From positions 558,001 to 622,000 of the forward strand of contig NZ_LVWA01000005.1 in assembly GCF_001907195.1 (NCBI RefSeq): 64,000 bases of DNA, given 5' to 3'. This document shows positions 51,961 to 62,129 of this stretch, piece by piece (position 1 is the first letter of the stretch; the number at the start of each line of letters is the position of its first letter). Under the pieces are notes generated by a model. That model searched no databases and was not told where the DNA came from. It saw only the letters and a list, made by a program, of their open reading frames with translations. Origin of the DNA: Pontibacter flavimaris (GTDB lineage: Bacteria; Bacteroidota; Bacteroidia; Cytophagales; Hymenobacteraceae). The position numbers and the translations under genes are program-made.

Positions 51961-52938
51961 ATGAGCATAAGTCTAAAGGAAATACAGGCGCCCATTGCGC
52001 CCGAGATGCAGCTGTTCGAAAAGAAGTTCAGGGCTTCGATGAAGACCCGTGTACTGCTTCTGGACCGGATCATGAGCTACATCGTGAAGCGCAAGGGAAA
52101 ACAAATGCGGCCTATGTTCGTGTTCTTCTCAGCCAAGCTTTTCAACGAAAACATAGCGGATACCACCTACCGCGGCGCCGCCCTGATTGAGTTGCTGCAC
52201 ACGGCTACGCTGGTGCACGACGATGTGGTGGACGATGCCAACTACCGCCGCGGATTTTTCTCAGTAAACGCGCTCTGGAAAAACAAGATTGCCGTGCTCG
52301 TGGGCGACTACCTGCTCTCCAAAGGCCTGCTGCTCTCGCTGCAGAACGACGATTACGAGCTGCTCAAGATCGTGTCGAACGCGGTGAAGGAGATGAGCGA
52401 AGGGGAGCTGCTGCAGATCGAGAAAGCCCGCCGCCTCGATATTACCGAGGACGTATACTTCGACATCATCCGCCAGAAAACTGCCTCTCTTATTGCCTCC
52501 TGCTGTGCCGTGGGCGCGGCCTCTGCCGGTGCCTGTAAAGAAGAAATCGAGAAAGCCCGCTTATTCGGCGAGAAAGTGGGCATCGCTTTCCAGATCAAAG
52601 ACGACCTGTTTGATTACGGCACTGCCGAGATCGGCAAGCCCGTGGGCATCGACATCAAGGAAAAGAAGATGACCCTGCCGCTGATCCACGCCCTGCGCGA
52701 GGCCGACTGGCTGACCAAGCGCCGCGTGATCTACAACGTGAAAAACAACAACGGCGATAACAAGCGCGTGCAGTACGTCATTGATTTTGTGAAGCAGTCC
52801 GGCGGCATACAGTATACCATCGATGCGATGAACCAGTACCACGCCGAGGCGCTGGCCATACTTCATACTTTCCCCGACAACCCCTCCCGTCGCTCCCTGG
52901 AGCAGCTCATCGCCTATACTATAGAGCGGGAGAAATAA
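51961..52938 (+). CDS. Polyprenyl diphosphate synthase
   Basis: 325 residues of the trans-prenyltransferase family. The first aspartate-rich motif is LVHDDVVDDA (about 80-89) and the second IKDDLFDYG (about 213-221). Between them is the usual MSEGELLQIEKA. The length and absence of bulky residues just before the first motif suggest a long-chain product (for menaquinone), but GGPP for carotenoids cannot be excluded from sequence alone. It follows the inverted-repeat element and seems a single-gene unit. Confidence 0.88.
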   Translation: MSISLKEIQAPIAPEMQLFEKKFRASMKTRVLLLDRIMSYIVKRKGKQMRPMFVFFSAKLFNENIADTTYRGAALIELLHTATLVHDDVVDDANYRRGFFSVNALWKNKIAVLVGDYLLSKGLLLSLQNDDYELLKIVSNAVKEMSEGELLQIEKARRLDITEDVYFDIIRQKTASLIASCCAVGAASAGACKEEIEKARLFGEKVGIAFQIKDDLFDYGTAEIGKPVGIDIKEKKMTLPLIHALREADWLTKRRVIYNVKNNNGDNKRVQYVIDFVKQSGGIQYTIDAMNQYHAEALAILHTFPDNPSRRSLEQLIAYTIEREK

Positions 52939-53040
52939 TTTAATTGCTGATTGTTGATTGCCTTGTAGGGACAATTCGCGGGCTGACTACGCTATGGCAG
53001 CTGCCATGAAACTTATACTTCAGCCAAAGCAGTTACAGGT

Positions 53041-53104
53041 TCCCCTCCTTGGTTAAGTCTTGGATCCCGAACTTGTTTCGGGAGAGGGGCAGGGGTGGTT
53101 GGAC
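53041..53104 (+). repeat. Left copy of a 64-bp inverted repeat flanking the methyltransferase gene
   Basis: This 64-bp block is matched in reverse orientation by 53918-53981 with 62 of 64 positions identical. It contains an internal palindrome, CCCGAACTTGTTTCGGG. The pair brackets one gene and its promoter. Confidence 0.9.
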
Positions 53105-53227
53105 AGGTACAGCAAAGTATAAATCCTGCCAATTAACCCTATCCTGAAGCTCCTGATTCAGACAAATTTTACAAACCTCGGCCGAAATTTTGTAACGGGC
53201 AGTATAGGTAGGATAGGTAGCTTGCAC

Positions 53228-53866
53228 ATGCAAAATGACCTATCAAAAATGAGCCTGAACACCAACGCCTGGAACCGCCTGCGGTATACTTTGTACCTGC
53301 CCATCTACGATTTTATAGCCGACCGTATTTTCCGGAAGTATAGACAGCGCTCCGTGCAACTGCTGGAGGCGAAACCCAACAATGCCATCCTTATACTTGG
53401 CGCGGGCACCGGCCTCGACCTGCCATACCTGCAAGGCTACACCAACCTCACCGCCATCGACATTACGCCTGGTATGGTTTCTAAACTAAAGCAGCGGGCC
53501 GATGAACTGCAGATACCAGTAAACGCGCAGGTCATGAACGGGCAGCAGCTGGCTTTCCCGAATGCCTCTTTCGATGCGGTTATACTTCACCTCATACTTG
53601 CCGTTATCCCGGACCCGGTGGCCTGCATTAAAGAAGTGGAGCGGGTGCTCAAGCCAGGCGGCACGGTGATGGTGTTCGATAAGTTTCTGGCCGATGGACA
53701 GAAGCCATCCATACTTCGCCGGTTGTTGAACCAGGTTGCCAGTACACTGTTTTCCGACATCAACCGAAGTATAGGCAATATCGTACGCCATACTTCGCTT
53801 AGTATAGAGTTGAATGAGCCGGCAGCTTTGAAAGGAACATTTCGAATTGTAAGGCTTCGAAAATAA
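53228..53866 (+). CDS. Class I SAM-dependent methyltransferase
   Basis: 212 residues from ATG 53228; an in-frame ATG at 53249 is also possible. The SAM-binding motif ILILGAGTGLDLPYL (about 53-67), the acidic tip LTAIDITPGMV and the post-I motif LKPGGTVMVFDKF identify a Methyltransf_11 (UbiE-like) enzyme. The N-terminus (RLRYTLYLPIYDFIADRIF) resembles phospholipid or quinone methyltransferases. The substrate is unknown. It lies between the two arms of a 64-bp inverted repeat and next to repeat island 2. Confidence 0.85.
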   Translation: MQNDLSKMSLNTNAWNRLRYTLYLPIYDFIADRIFRKYRQRSVQLLEAKPNNAILILGAGTGLDLPYLQGYTNLTAIDITPGMVSKLKQRADELQIPVNAQVMNGQQLAFPNASFDAVILHLILAVIPDPVACIKEVERVLKPGGTVMVFDKFLADGQKPSILRRLLNQVASTLFSDINRSIGNIVRHTSLSIELNEPAALKGTFRIVRLRK

Positions 53867-53917
53867 CCCCGCCCCAACCCTCCCCTAAAAACAGGGGAGG
53901 GAGCTTTCCGTTATGGG

Positions 53918-53981
53918 GTCCAACCACCCCTGCCCCTCCCCCGAAACAAGTTCGGGATCCAAGACTTAGCCAAGGAGGGGA
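53918..53981 (-). repeat. Right copy of the 64-bp inverted repeat
   Basis: It is the reverse complement of 53041-53104 with two mismatches. It also forms part of repeat island 2. Confidence 0.9.
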
Positions 53982-54107
53982 GTCTGTAATTACCACTTCC
54001 AAAGTATAAGCTGCATTGCTGCTGCCTTCGCGCGGGCAGGTCGCGACCTTTCCCTACAAGTATAAACACGCACCTCTAGAGAAGGAATTATACTTGCTCC
54101 CCACCAT

Positions 54108-54175
54108 GTCATCTCGAGCAGCGCGAGAGATCTATCTGGAATTCTAATCAGATCTCTCCCGATTGTCGAGATGAC
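54108..54175. repeat. Palindromic interspersed repeat
   Basis: The outer arms GTCATCTCGA (54108-54117) and TCGAGATGAC (54166-54175) pair perfectly. The inner arms GAGAGATCT (54125-54133) and AGATCTCTC (54150-54158) also pair. An inverted relative with the shared core AGAATTCCAGATAGATCTCTC lies at about 38303-38372. Confidence 0.85.
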
Positions 54176-54782
54176 AAATAGCCGTGGCTATTGAATCTGA
54201 TCCCAGTCTTTGGGTTGAGCGCCTTGTGAGATCCGGTGCCCGCTAAGGGCATGCCGAGCGAGAGCGAGGCAAGGAGGGAACACAGCGCGATGCCCAAAGA
54301 CGAGCCCTCTCGGGCTAGAGAGCACCACTGCTAGAGATGCAAATGTAGGTTTGTGGGAACAATAGGGTCAGCGGAAGCTAGAAAGTATAGCTTGTGTCAA
54401 AAAGAGGGAATCAGCGGCTGAGGGAGTTTAAATCAGCAAGTATAAAAGTATGGCTTACGCGGATTAGGAAATCCGCAGCAGAATTAGTTTCGGACAAGGA
54501 TGTCCGAAACAGCGAGAAGTATAAAGTATAGCTCAAGTATAAAGAGGCACAAGCGGACGCTAACGCCGGCAGCAGCTATGAAAGTATAAACTGAAGTATA
54601 AAGTATAGCCCAAGTATAAAGTATAGCTTTTCAAGCCAGTTGGGTTGCAAACCCGACGCCATGGTTGGGTATAAATCTGGGAACTTGCACCATTCATATA
54701 AAGCAGAAGGCCGCTACTTTTACAGCAACGGCCTTACAATTTTATACTTCAATTAACGAAAAACGATCAACCAACAACTAAA

Positions 54783-56093
54783 TTACTCCGCCAGCAAGTT
54801 GTCCATTGTTTTATTAAAATCAACTACCCATTCTTCGTAGTACCTGCCGGTGCCGGGGCCTGAGAAGCCGGTATATATCTTGCGTACCTTGCCGTCGCGG
54901 CCGATGAGGATGGTGGTGGGGAAGGAGAGGACGTGGTTGAGCGCCGGAAGCAGACAAGCGGCGGCTTCTTTATCTGCGGTTCCGGCTACCAGCAAATCAT
55001 ATCTTACGTGCAGGCGCTCCCGCATTTTTCTTAGCCGGGCGGCAGCTTTGTCAAACTCCGTGCTACGCTCAAAGCCCAGGCCAATGATCTCCAGGCCACG
55101 GTCCTTGTTCTGGTCAAAGTAGGGCGCCAGGAAATTGGTGCTGTCCATGCAGTTGGGGCACCAGGACGCCAGCAATTGCACGATCACCACCTTGCCCTTA
55201 TACTTGTCATCGGACAGTGAAACCTGCCTGCCCTCCAGGTTCGGGAGCGTGAACGACAGCGTGTCATGTCCTGGTTTCAGGAACGTGAGTGTGTCGGCGC
55301 CGGCCAGTTTGGCGTCGGGGTTGCGTTTGGCGGTCCAGCTCTCGTAGCCTTTCAGGCCGGCGTAAAAGTGGCCGGTCAGGGTGCTGTCACTGGCTGGCTT
55401 GGCCGTGAACAGGTAAGCGTGGTTCCCATCGAAAGTGGATAGCTTTAACTCGTCGCCAGCCACCTGCCCCTCCAGGAAACGGTAATCGCCTGTCTCGGTC
55501 ATAAATGTGCCGGTGGCATCGTTCTCCTGTTGCGCAAACACACCTATGGCCTTGTAAGGCTTCCCATCACGGGGCGCGAACACTACATCCCATTTCCCGC
55601 CAAAATCAAAGGTGGCAGGGGCGGGTTTGGCCTCAAAGCGATGCTCTTTGCCATGCTCCGCTGTAAATGGCATAGCGTATGGCTCCGGGGTGTCGTTCTT
55701 CACAAAGTGGCCGGTCATTTTATCTCCCTTTACCTTGGCTATCAGGTCGGCATCAAAAATGTGAAGGCCGATTCTCACAGCGTCGTCCCGCTGCTCTACA
55801 TCGTCTACAAGGATGCGTTCCTCGCCATTTACCAGGTAAAGCACCGAGTTGCCGTTCTTCTCCCCGGCCTCCATAATAAAGGGTATCTCTTTTCCTTCGG
55901 CATGCTGCAGGGCCACGCGCCAGCTGCCGGCCTTGATGGTGTTGTTGGTGGATGTCATAGAATTACAGGATGTTACCGGCAGTACTAAAAACAAAATAAG
56001 GCCGGTATAGGTATTACTAAAGTGATGTTTCAGGTTACGGACAAGCCCGGTAACCGGGATACAAAAGTATGGATAAGTAGGAAGAATCCGCAT
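54783..56093 (-). CDS. TlpA-like thioredoxin-fold lipoprotein
   Basis: 436 residues from ATG 56093. An earlier ATG at 56189 would add 32 residues and run into the promoter of the divergent aconitase gene. A hydrophobic segment ending in the lipobox LPVTSC suggests a lipoprotein. The first 230 residues are an unclassified beta-rich region. The C-terminal 150 form an AhpC/TSA-TlpA thioredoxin domain with the redox motif SWCPNC. It probably reduces disulfides in the periplasm, as in cytochrome or respiration maturation. It is divergent from acn. Confidence 0.8.
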   Translation of the reverse strand: MRILPTYPYFCIPVTGLVRNLKHHFSNTYTGLILFLVLPVTSCNSMTSTNNTIKAGSWRVALQHAEGKEIPFIMEAGEKNGNSVLYLVNGEERILVDDVEQRDDAVRIGLHIFDADLIAKVKGDKMTGHFVKNDTPEPYAMPFTAEHGKEHRFEAKPAPATFDFGGKWDVVFAPRDGKPYKAIGVFAQQENDATGTFMTETGDYRFLEGQVAGDELKLSTFDGNHAYLFTAKPASDSTLTGHFYAGLKGYESWTAKRNPDAKLAGADTLTFLKPGHDTLSFTLPNLEGRQVSLSDDKYKGKVVIVQLLASWCPNCMDSTNFLAPYFDQNKDRGLEIIGLGFERSTEFDKAAARLRKMRERLHVRYDLLVAGTADKEAAACLLPALNHVLSFPTTILIGRDGKVRKIYTGFSGPGTGRYYEEWVVDFNKTMDNLLAE

Positions 56094-56148
56094 CCCGGGC
56101 AGCTTTGCTGCTTCATAATGTAGCAACCTATATTCGTGAAGGCTTATG

Positions 56149-56179
56149 TTTTTAGAGATATATAGTTTTCGTACATTTG
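56149..56179 (+). promoter_or_regulatory. Promoter of the aconitase gene
   Basis: TACATTTG at 56172-56179 matches the -7 box TAnnTTTG. A TTTTT stretch at 56149-56153 stands at the -33 distance. The ATG is 45 bp downstream. Confidence 0.6.
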
Positions 56180-56224
56180 TGGACTTCATAAAATAGATTA
56201 TAAAACAATAACAATAGCAAAACT

Positions 56225-58498
56225 ATGGCATTTGATTTAGCAATGATCAAGGCGGTATATGCCGGCATGGAAGAGCGTGTGACTGCTGCCCGCAAGAAAG
56301 TCGGCAGGCCGCTCACCCTGACAGAGAAAATCCTGTACTCACACCTTTACGAAGGGAAGGCTACAGGGGCGCACGAGCGCGGCCAGTCTTACGTGGACTT
56401 CGCGCCGGACAGGGTGGCCATGCAGGATGCCACGGCACAGATGGCCTTGCTTCAGTTCATGCAGGCGGGTAAGCCAACGGTGGCCGTGCCTTCCACCGTG
56501 CACTGCGACCACCTGATTCAGGCCCGCGTGGGTGCTGACTCTGACCTGCAGGACGCCTACACGGAGAACAAGGAAGTATACGATTTCCTGGCTTCTGTCT
56601 CTAACAAGTATGGCATCGGCTTCTGGAAGCCGGGCGCCGGTATCATCCACCAGGTAGTGCTGGAGAACTACGCCTTCCCGGGCGGTATGATGATCGGCAC
56701 GGACTCCCACACGCCTAATGCAGGCGGACTGGGTATGGTGGCGATTGGTGTGGGTGGCGCGGATGCCGTGGACGTGATGGCCGGAATGCCATGGGAGCTG
56801 AAATTCCCGAAAGTGATCGGCGTGAAGCTGACCGGCAGAATGAGTGGCTGGACCTCTCCAAAAGACGTGATCCTGAAAGTGGCCGGTATCCTGACCGTGA
56901 AAGGCGGAACTGGCGCGATTGTAGAATACTTTGGCGAAGGTGCCGAGTCTATGTCCTGTACGGGTAAAGGCACTATCTGTAACATGGGTGCCGAGATCGG
57001 AGCCACCACATCGGTGTTTGGCTACGACGACAGCATGCGTGCTTACCTGAATGCAACTAACCGCGAGGAAATAGTGCAGATGGCCGACGAGGTAGCGCAG
57101 CACCTGCGTGCCGACGATGAGGTGTACGCCGATCCGGCCGCCTTCTACGACCAGCTGATCGAGATCGACCTGAACACGCTGGAGCCGCATGTAAACGGTC
57201 CGTTCACTCCGGACGCTGCCTGGCCAATCTCGCAGTTCGCCGCTGTGGTGAAAGAGCATGGCTGGCCAGCTAAACTGGAGGTGGGTTTGATCGGTTCTTG
57301 TACCAACTCTTCTTACGAAGACCTGACGCGTGCCGCCTCTATCGCAGAGCAGGCTGTTTCCAAAAACCTGGTTGCCCAGGCGGAATTTACTATCACGCCA
57401 GGTTCTGAAATGGTACGCTACACGACAGCCCGCGACGGCCTGCTGGATACATTCGCCGAAATGGGTGGCGTGGTACTGGCAAACGCCTGCGGTCCGTGCA
57501 TCGGCCAATGGGCGCGTCACACCGACGACCCAACCCGAAAGAACTCCATCATCACTTCGTTTAACCGTAACTTTGCCAAGCGTAACGACGGCAACCCGAA
57601 CACGCACGCGTTCGTGGCCTCACCGGAGATCGTAACCGCCTTTGCCATTGCCGGCGACCTGACCTTTAACCCGCTGACTGACACCCTGACAAACAAGGAT
57701 GGCCAGCAGGTGAAACTGGATGAGCCGCGCGGCATTGAGTTGCCAACGCAAGGATTCGCTGTGGAAGACGCCGGCTACGTGGCGCCAGCCGAGGATGGCA
57801 GCACGGTAGAGGTTGTGGTAGACCCGAACTCCGACCGTCTGCAACTGCTGGAAGGCTTTAAGCCATGGGAAGGCACTGACCTGAAAGGGCTGAAGCTGCT
57901 GATCAAGGCACAAGGCAAGTGTACCACCGACCATATCTCCATGGCAGGCCCGTGGTTGAAGTACCGTGGCCACCTCGACAACATCTCTAATAACATGCTG
58001 ATCGGAGCCATTAACGCATACAACGGCGAGGCGAACAGCGTATACAACGACATGACCCGCGGGTATGACACGGTGCCAGCCACAGCACGCACCTACAAGG
58101 CTGCCGGCATTGGTACGGTAGTTGTTGGTGATGAGAACTATGGCGAAGGTTCATCCCGTGAGCACGCGGCCATGGAGCCACGCTTCCTGGGTGTTCGTGC
58201 CGTTATCGTGAAGTCTTTCGCACGTATCCACGAAACCAACCTCAAGAAGCAGGGTATGTTAGGCCTGACGTTCGCCAACAAAGCGGATTATGACCTGATC
58301 GAGGAGACAGATACCATTGATATCCTGGGTCTGGAGAGCTTTGCGCCAGGTAAGCAACTGAAAGTAGTGCTGCACCACAAGGATGGCTCCCAGGACAGCT
58401 TCATGGTAAACCATACCTACAACGAAGGCCAGATCGAGTGGTTCAAAGCCGGTTCTGCCCTCAACCTGATCCGTCAGCAGCATGGGCAAAACGCTTAA
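56225..58498 (+). CDS. acn: Aconitate hydratase
   Basis: 757 residues, the length of the mitochondrial-type aconitase rather than AcnA (about 890) or AcnB. Motifs: [21 protein letters not shown] (near 157-177), [14 protein letters not shown] with the first cluster cysteine (near 358) and [10 protein letters not shown] with the other two (near 420-429). The swivel-domain [14 protein letters not shown] follows near 640. It interconverts citrate and isocitrate. It has its own promoter and terminator. Confidence 0.95.
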   Translation: MAFDLAMIKAVYAGMEERVTAARKKVGRPLTLTEKILYSHLYEGKATGAHERGQSYVDFAPDRVAMQDATAQMALLQFMQAGKPTVAVPSTVHCDHLIQARVGADSDLQDAYTENKEVYDFLASVSNKYGIGFWKPGAGIIHQVVLENYAFPGGMMIGTDSHTPNAGGLGMVAIGVGGADAVDVMAGMPWELKFPKVIGVKLTGRMSGWTSPKDVILKVAGILTVKGGTGAIVEYFGEGAESMSCTGKGTICNMGAEIGATTSVFGYDDSMRAYLNATNREEIVQMADEVAQHLRADDEVYADPAAFYDQLIEIDLNTLEPHVNGPFTPDAAWPISQFAAVVKEHGWPAKLEVGLIGSCTNSSYEDLTRAASIAEQAVSKNLVAQAEFTITPGSEMVRYTTARDGLLDTFAEMGGVVLANACGPCIGQWARHTDDPTRKNSIITSFNRNFAKRNDGNPNTHAFVASPEIVTAFAIAGDLTFNPLTDTLTNKDGQQVKLDEPRGIELPTQGFAVEDAGYVAPAEDGSTVEVVVDPNSDRLQLLEGFKPWEGTDLKGLKLLIKAQGKCTTDHISMAGPWLKYRGHLDNISNNMLIGAINAYNGEANSVYNDMTRGYDTVPATARTYKAAGIGTVVVGDENYGEGSSREHAAMEPRFLGVRAVIVKSFARIHETNLKKQGMLGLTFANKADYDLIEETDTIDILGLESFAPGKQLKVVLHHKDGSQDSFMVNHTYNEGQIEWFKAGSALNLIRQQHGQNA

Positions 58499-58521
58499 TT
58501 GCTGAACTGCAACTATAAACA

Positions 58522-58553
58522 GAAAGGCCCCGCCAGTTGGTGGGGCCTTTTTT
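58522..58553 (+). terminator. Intrinsic terminator after acn
   Basis: A GC-rich stem (AAAGGCCCC with GGGGCCTTT) closes a short loop and is followed by T6. It could also serve the converging subtilase gene in part. Confidence 0.85.
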
Positions 58554-58640
58554 ATTTCGGTTGTGTGAGCTGGAGTTAAGTCTATACTTCTGACACAGGA
58601 TACTTTCACCGAGCTTGTTCCTTTATCCCTTCAGGAACCC

Positions 58641-61600
58641 CTACTTCCTTACCAGCACGCGTTCCACAAACGTTTCACCCTGATAACGGATGTGCGCGAT
58701 GTAGACACCGGCTCTCAGATTGCTCAGGTCGTACTGAAATGTGGTGCTGGAGACCGCCATCGGAACAGCTGCCATCGTCTTGCCTGCCATGTCCGTCAGT
58801 CTCAGTTCTGGTCTGGAGTCACGGGATTCGGTAGGCGGCCCAGTCAGGCTCAGCGTAATGTTGCCCACGGCCGGGTTGGGATAAAGGGTAGGAGCCACAT
58901 CGTATACGTCCAGTACCTGCTGATAGGAGCTGCGCGTGCACTCCAGGATGTTCGTGACCGTGAGGGTAACCGTGTAACTACCCGGCTGGCTATAAATGTG
59001 CGCGGGGCTTTGCTCCGCAGATTGAGTGCCATCCCCGAAGTCCCATTGCCAGGCATGGGCATTCTCGCTCTTATCTTCGAACAACACGGCCTTGCTTACC
59101 CTGGCATATGCCGTTGAGTTCCTGAAGTCAGCCGCTGAGGCAGGCAGTACCTGTACATCCATCGGCACCAGTTTGCTCAGGTACATGGAGTCTGCGTTGG
59201 CTACGTAAATGGTATTGTTCCCGGTGGCCTCGCTGATGGTATAGTTTGCCCCGGTAGCCAGAAGCTTGGTGGCGGAAGTGTCCGAGTAAAAGTTAAAGGA
59301 GCTGCCACCATGCGGGCTTATCACCACGGCTTCGGCCAGGCAGGTTTGTATTGCCATCGGTTCAGGCGCCGGTCCCGACTTTATACTTTTATACTTTTGC
59401 TGTGCGGCACGGGCATGCTGCCGCAGGGCTTCCAGGTCATCGCCGGCCAGTACGGCAAAGGCAATGGTTTTGGTCTGGCCGGGCGCCAGGTCCAGCGCGG
59501 AGGCCCCCAGTATATGCGAGATGCTGTTGCCATACTTGCCGCCAGCCCGTTTGCGGCTTACCCCCTTAGAGATGACTTTATACTTCTCGGCGGCTGTAAA
59601 CCCATCATCCACCGTAACGGTAGAGTCGTTGCTGCCAATATTGTCGATGGCGTGGTAGACCGGGCTTTTCTCCGGCGTCAATAACTTAATGCCGGCATAG
59701 GGCAAAGGTGCGTAGGCGTGGTAAGCATAGCCCAACTGCAGTTCCTCATCCCATCCAGCCTTGTTTTCGGTGTAGTTGCCAATGTCCCAGTCGGCGAAGA
59801 GACCGGCGTGCAGGGAAGGGATGGCCTCTGAGGATCTGTTGGTGAGCTGGTACTCCAGGATCACATAGTCCTGGTCGGGCTCGCCGGCCCAGGCGTAGGC
59901 CACGGTTTTCACCTCTATTTCCGGGTGCCCCTCCACCTTTGTCTCCATCAGTCCCCGCAGTTCCTGGTCTGCCAGCTTGGTGTTGAAGTATGGCCTGGTC
60001 AGCATGATCGGCTTAAAGCCACGGCTGTTTTGCCACGACCCATTATGGATGTTATCCGCCACCTTGCCACTGTCTGCAGAAAGTATAAGCCCGCCCTCAA
60101 ACAGCATCGAGGCTCCGTTTTTATACTTTACACCCACGCCCTGGCTCATGTTCAGGCCGTTGTAGCCAATGTTGCCCTCGCTGTTCAGCGTCAGGTGCAG
60201 GTTGTTGGCCGTGAGGGTGGAAAAGTTCAGGTTGATGATCAGCGGGAAATGCTGGAAGTCGCTGTAAGTGCCGTCGGTATAGCCCAGGCGCAGGTAAATC
60301 TTGTGGTTAGGGGGAGTGTCTTTCGATACCTTGATCACAAAAGGTTCGCGTGTGGAGGCGCTGGCCATGGTGCCGAGGCCGCCGAGGCTGGCACTGCCCT
60401 GTGTTATACTTACGTGTGGCGAGAGGGAGGTAAGCGTTACCTGCAGCCCTTCTACCGGCGCGAGGTAATTGATAAAGCTGGCATCCAGGGTTACGGTGCT
60501 GCCGGCCACCAGGCTCTGGTTAGGCGAAGGAACGAACGACAGGCAGCGCACTGATTTCAGGTCTTCCCCCTTCAGCGCCTTCTTCAGGTTAAGGCGGCCC
60601 GTGCCCAGCATCTCGAGGTAGGCCTGGTTGCCGTCCAAGGTATAAATTTCGTCGGTGCCGGCCCGTAGGCGCTCGGCCACCTGCCTGGCGTTCAACTCCG
60701 GGAAGCGGGCCCGTACAAGGGCGGCGCCACCGGCCACCGTGGGGGAGGCAAAGGAAGTGCCCCCAACATAGCCATACTTGTCGTCGCCGGATTGCGAGGT
60801 ACTGTAAATGTTATTACTGGGGGAGATCAGGTCGATGTTATAGCTGTAGGTATGGTCCTTGAACTTCACATCCTTGTTGTTGGCTCCCCCCACCGATATT
60901 ACATTATCATAGGAGGCAGGGTATAAATCGAGGAAAGCGTTGGTGTTGCCGCCCGATGCCACGATCACTACGTCCTTCTCCAGCGCCGCATAATTGATCA
61001 CATCCTGTTCAAACTTTGAGTAGCCCGTGCCGCCCCACGACAGGTTAATGACCTTGCAGCCCCTGTTAGCAGCATGAACGATTGCCTCATATCCTCCAAA
61101 AGGGCCGTTGGGATAAGAGGAAAAAACCTTTAGCGGCAGAAACATGGCGTTGTAGCCGGTGCCGGCCACGCCCAGGCCGTTGTTGGTAGCACCTGCCGCC
61201 ACGCCGGCCACGGCCGTGCCATGGCCTTTCCAGGCGGTGTTGTCGGTAACATCGTTGTCGGCGTCGGCAAAATCCCAGCCGCGGTAATTGTCCACCAGGC
61301 CGTCGCCGTCGTTGTCAATGCCGTCAATCGGGTCGTCGTGGTTCAGTTTTACCTTGCCCTGCAGGTCCTGGTGCGTCAGCCGGAAGCCCGTGTCAAGTAT
61401 ACCGATCACGATGGTGGTATCTGCCTGCTCCACAGCCCAGCCGCCATAGGCCTGTATCTGCTTCAGGTAATATTGCGTTGTCTTGATAGAATCGGCGGCG
61501 GGGTCGTTGGGCTGGTGAAAAGGCTCGCGCATGTAGAGCGGCTCCACGTAGGCAACCTCTCCGGTAGCCATCAGGGCGGCCTGCACTTCCTCAAACGTAT

Positions 61601-61934
61601 GGCCGGGCGCGTACTGCAGTTCGTATATAAGCGTTAGGTCCACGGCAGGCGCGGCTTTGCGGGCCATGGCAGCGACTGGCGGGGCTGTCACCTCCGGAAA
61701 CTTGCGCGCCACCTTCCCGGCCCCGATCTGCTGCAGCACCTGACCCATACTTTTGTCTGTGGCGATGCGCAGGTGACCGGGCTGCTGTGGCTTTAGCTTG
61801 TAGACCACCCTGTTGGGGATGGTTTTGGCACCAAAGTCCAAAGCAGGGCGCTGCCCGTACAGCAAAGGTACGTATAGCACTAGGAGGAGCAAGAAAACGA
61901 GGCTGCGCTTTGGCAGCGAGATAAGGGTAAACAT
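58641..61934 (-). CDS. Secreted subtilisin-like protease with PKD and type IX (type A) sorting domains
   Basis: 1097 residues. Order: a signal peptide (1-27), an inhibitor-like propeptide (about 40-135), an S8 catalytic domain (about 170-440) with Asp181 (GILDTGF), His238 (GHGTAVAG) and Ser394 (GGTSFASP), then beta-rich repeats. A PKD domain (WQWDFGDGTQS...YTVTLTVTN, near 965-1010) and a C-terminal type A sorting domain (LYPNPAVGNITLSL...GVYIAHIRYQGE) complete it. It should be exported by the type IX system and digest proteins outside the cell. It converges on acn and is divergent from paaN. Confidence 0.93.
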   Translation of the reverse strand: MFTLISLPKRSLVFLLLLVLYVPLLYGQRPALDFGAKTIPNRVVYKLKPQQPGHLRIATDKSMGQVLQQIGAGKVARKFPEVTAPPVAAMARKAAPAVDLTLIYELQYAPGHTFEEVQAALMATGEVAYVEPLYMREPFHQPNDPAADSIKTTQYYLKQIQAYGGWAVEQADTTIVIGILDTGFRLTHQDLQGKVKLNHDDPIDGIDNDGDGLVDNYRGWDFADADNDVTDNTAWKGHGTAVAGVAAGATNNGLGVAGTGYNAMFLPLKVFSSYPNGPFGGYEAIVHAANRGCKVINLSWGGTGYSKFEQDVINYAALEKDVVIVASGGNTNAFLDLYPASYDNVISVGGANNKDVKFKDHTYSYNIDLISPSNNIYSTSQSGDDKYGYVGGTSFASPTVAGGAALVRARFPELNARQVAERLRAGTDEIYTLDGNQAYLEMLGTGRLNLKKALKGEDLKSVRCLSFVPSPNQSLVAGSTVTLDASFINYLAPVEGLQVTLTSLSPHVSITQGSASLGGLGTMASASTREPFVIKVSKDTPPNHKIYLRLGYTDGTYSDFQHFPLIINLNFSTLTANNLHLTLNSEGNIGYNGLNMSQGVGVKYKNGASMLFEGGLILSADSGKVADNIHNGSWQNSRGFKPIMLTRPYFNTKLADQELRGLMETKVEGHPEIEVKTVAYAWAGEPDQDYVILEYQLTNRSSEAIPSLHAGLFADWDIGNYTENKAGWDEELQLGYAYHAYAPLPYAGIKLLTPEKSPVYHAIDNIGSNDSTVTVDDGFTAAEKYKVISKGVSRKRAGGKYGNSISHILGASALDLAPGQTKTIAFAVLAGDDLEALRQHARAAQQKYKSIKSGPAPEPMAIQTCLAEAVVISPHGGSSFNFYSDTSATKLLATGANYTISEATGNNTIYVANADSMYLSKLVPMDVQVLPASAADFRNSTAYARVSKAVLFEDKSENAHAWQWDFGDGTQSAEQSPAHIYSQPGSYTVTLTVTNILECTRSSYQQVLDVYDVAPTLYPNPAVGNITLSLTGPPTESRDSRPELRLTDMAGKTMAAVPMAVSSTTFQYDLSNLRAGVYIAHIRYQGETFVERVLVRK

Positions 61935-61998
61935 CTGCTCGATAAAAATCCTGTTTTATACCTGTTTCCGAATAAGAGCAAATCATGGACGGGTACCG

Positions 61999-62028
61999 CA
62001 AAAGTACAAAATTCCATGAGGAAAAAAA
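61999..62028 (-). promoter_or_regulatory. Probable promoter of the subtilase gene
   Basis: On the minus strand TACTTTTG (61999-62006) fits TAnnTTTG, with a run of T at the -33 distance (about 62022-62028). The ATG lies about 65 bp downstream. Confidence 0.45.
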
Positions 62029-62129
62029 CGACTTGCAGCCTTGGCTTACAAATATTTTATGTATATTTCCTTCAACTGATTTTTACAATATTTTGTTTCT
62101 ATTTTCCAATTAAATATTAAAAATTAACT

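Larger units (their letters stand above)
53867..54670. repeat. Gene-free repeat island 2
   Basis: About 800 bp with no plausible gene. Read on the minus strand from 54663, it carries modules in nearly the order of island 1: GGCGTCGGGTTTGCAACCC (about 54660), GCGTCCGCTTGTGCC (about 54560), TGCCCTTAGCGGGCACCGG (about 54240), GGGATCAGATTCAATAGC (about 54200), the GTCATCTCGA hairpin (54108-54175), CCCGAACTTGTTTCGGG (about 53950) and CTCCCCTGTTTTTAGGGGAGGG (about 53885). AAGTATAAAGTATAGC words are scattered through it. Confidence 0.7.

Noticed and set aside
62041..62069. A paaN promoter (TTG-N18-TATATTTC)
   Set aside because: The -7 box has a mismatch at the most conserved G, and AT-rich sequence nearby offers several equal alternatives.
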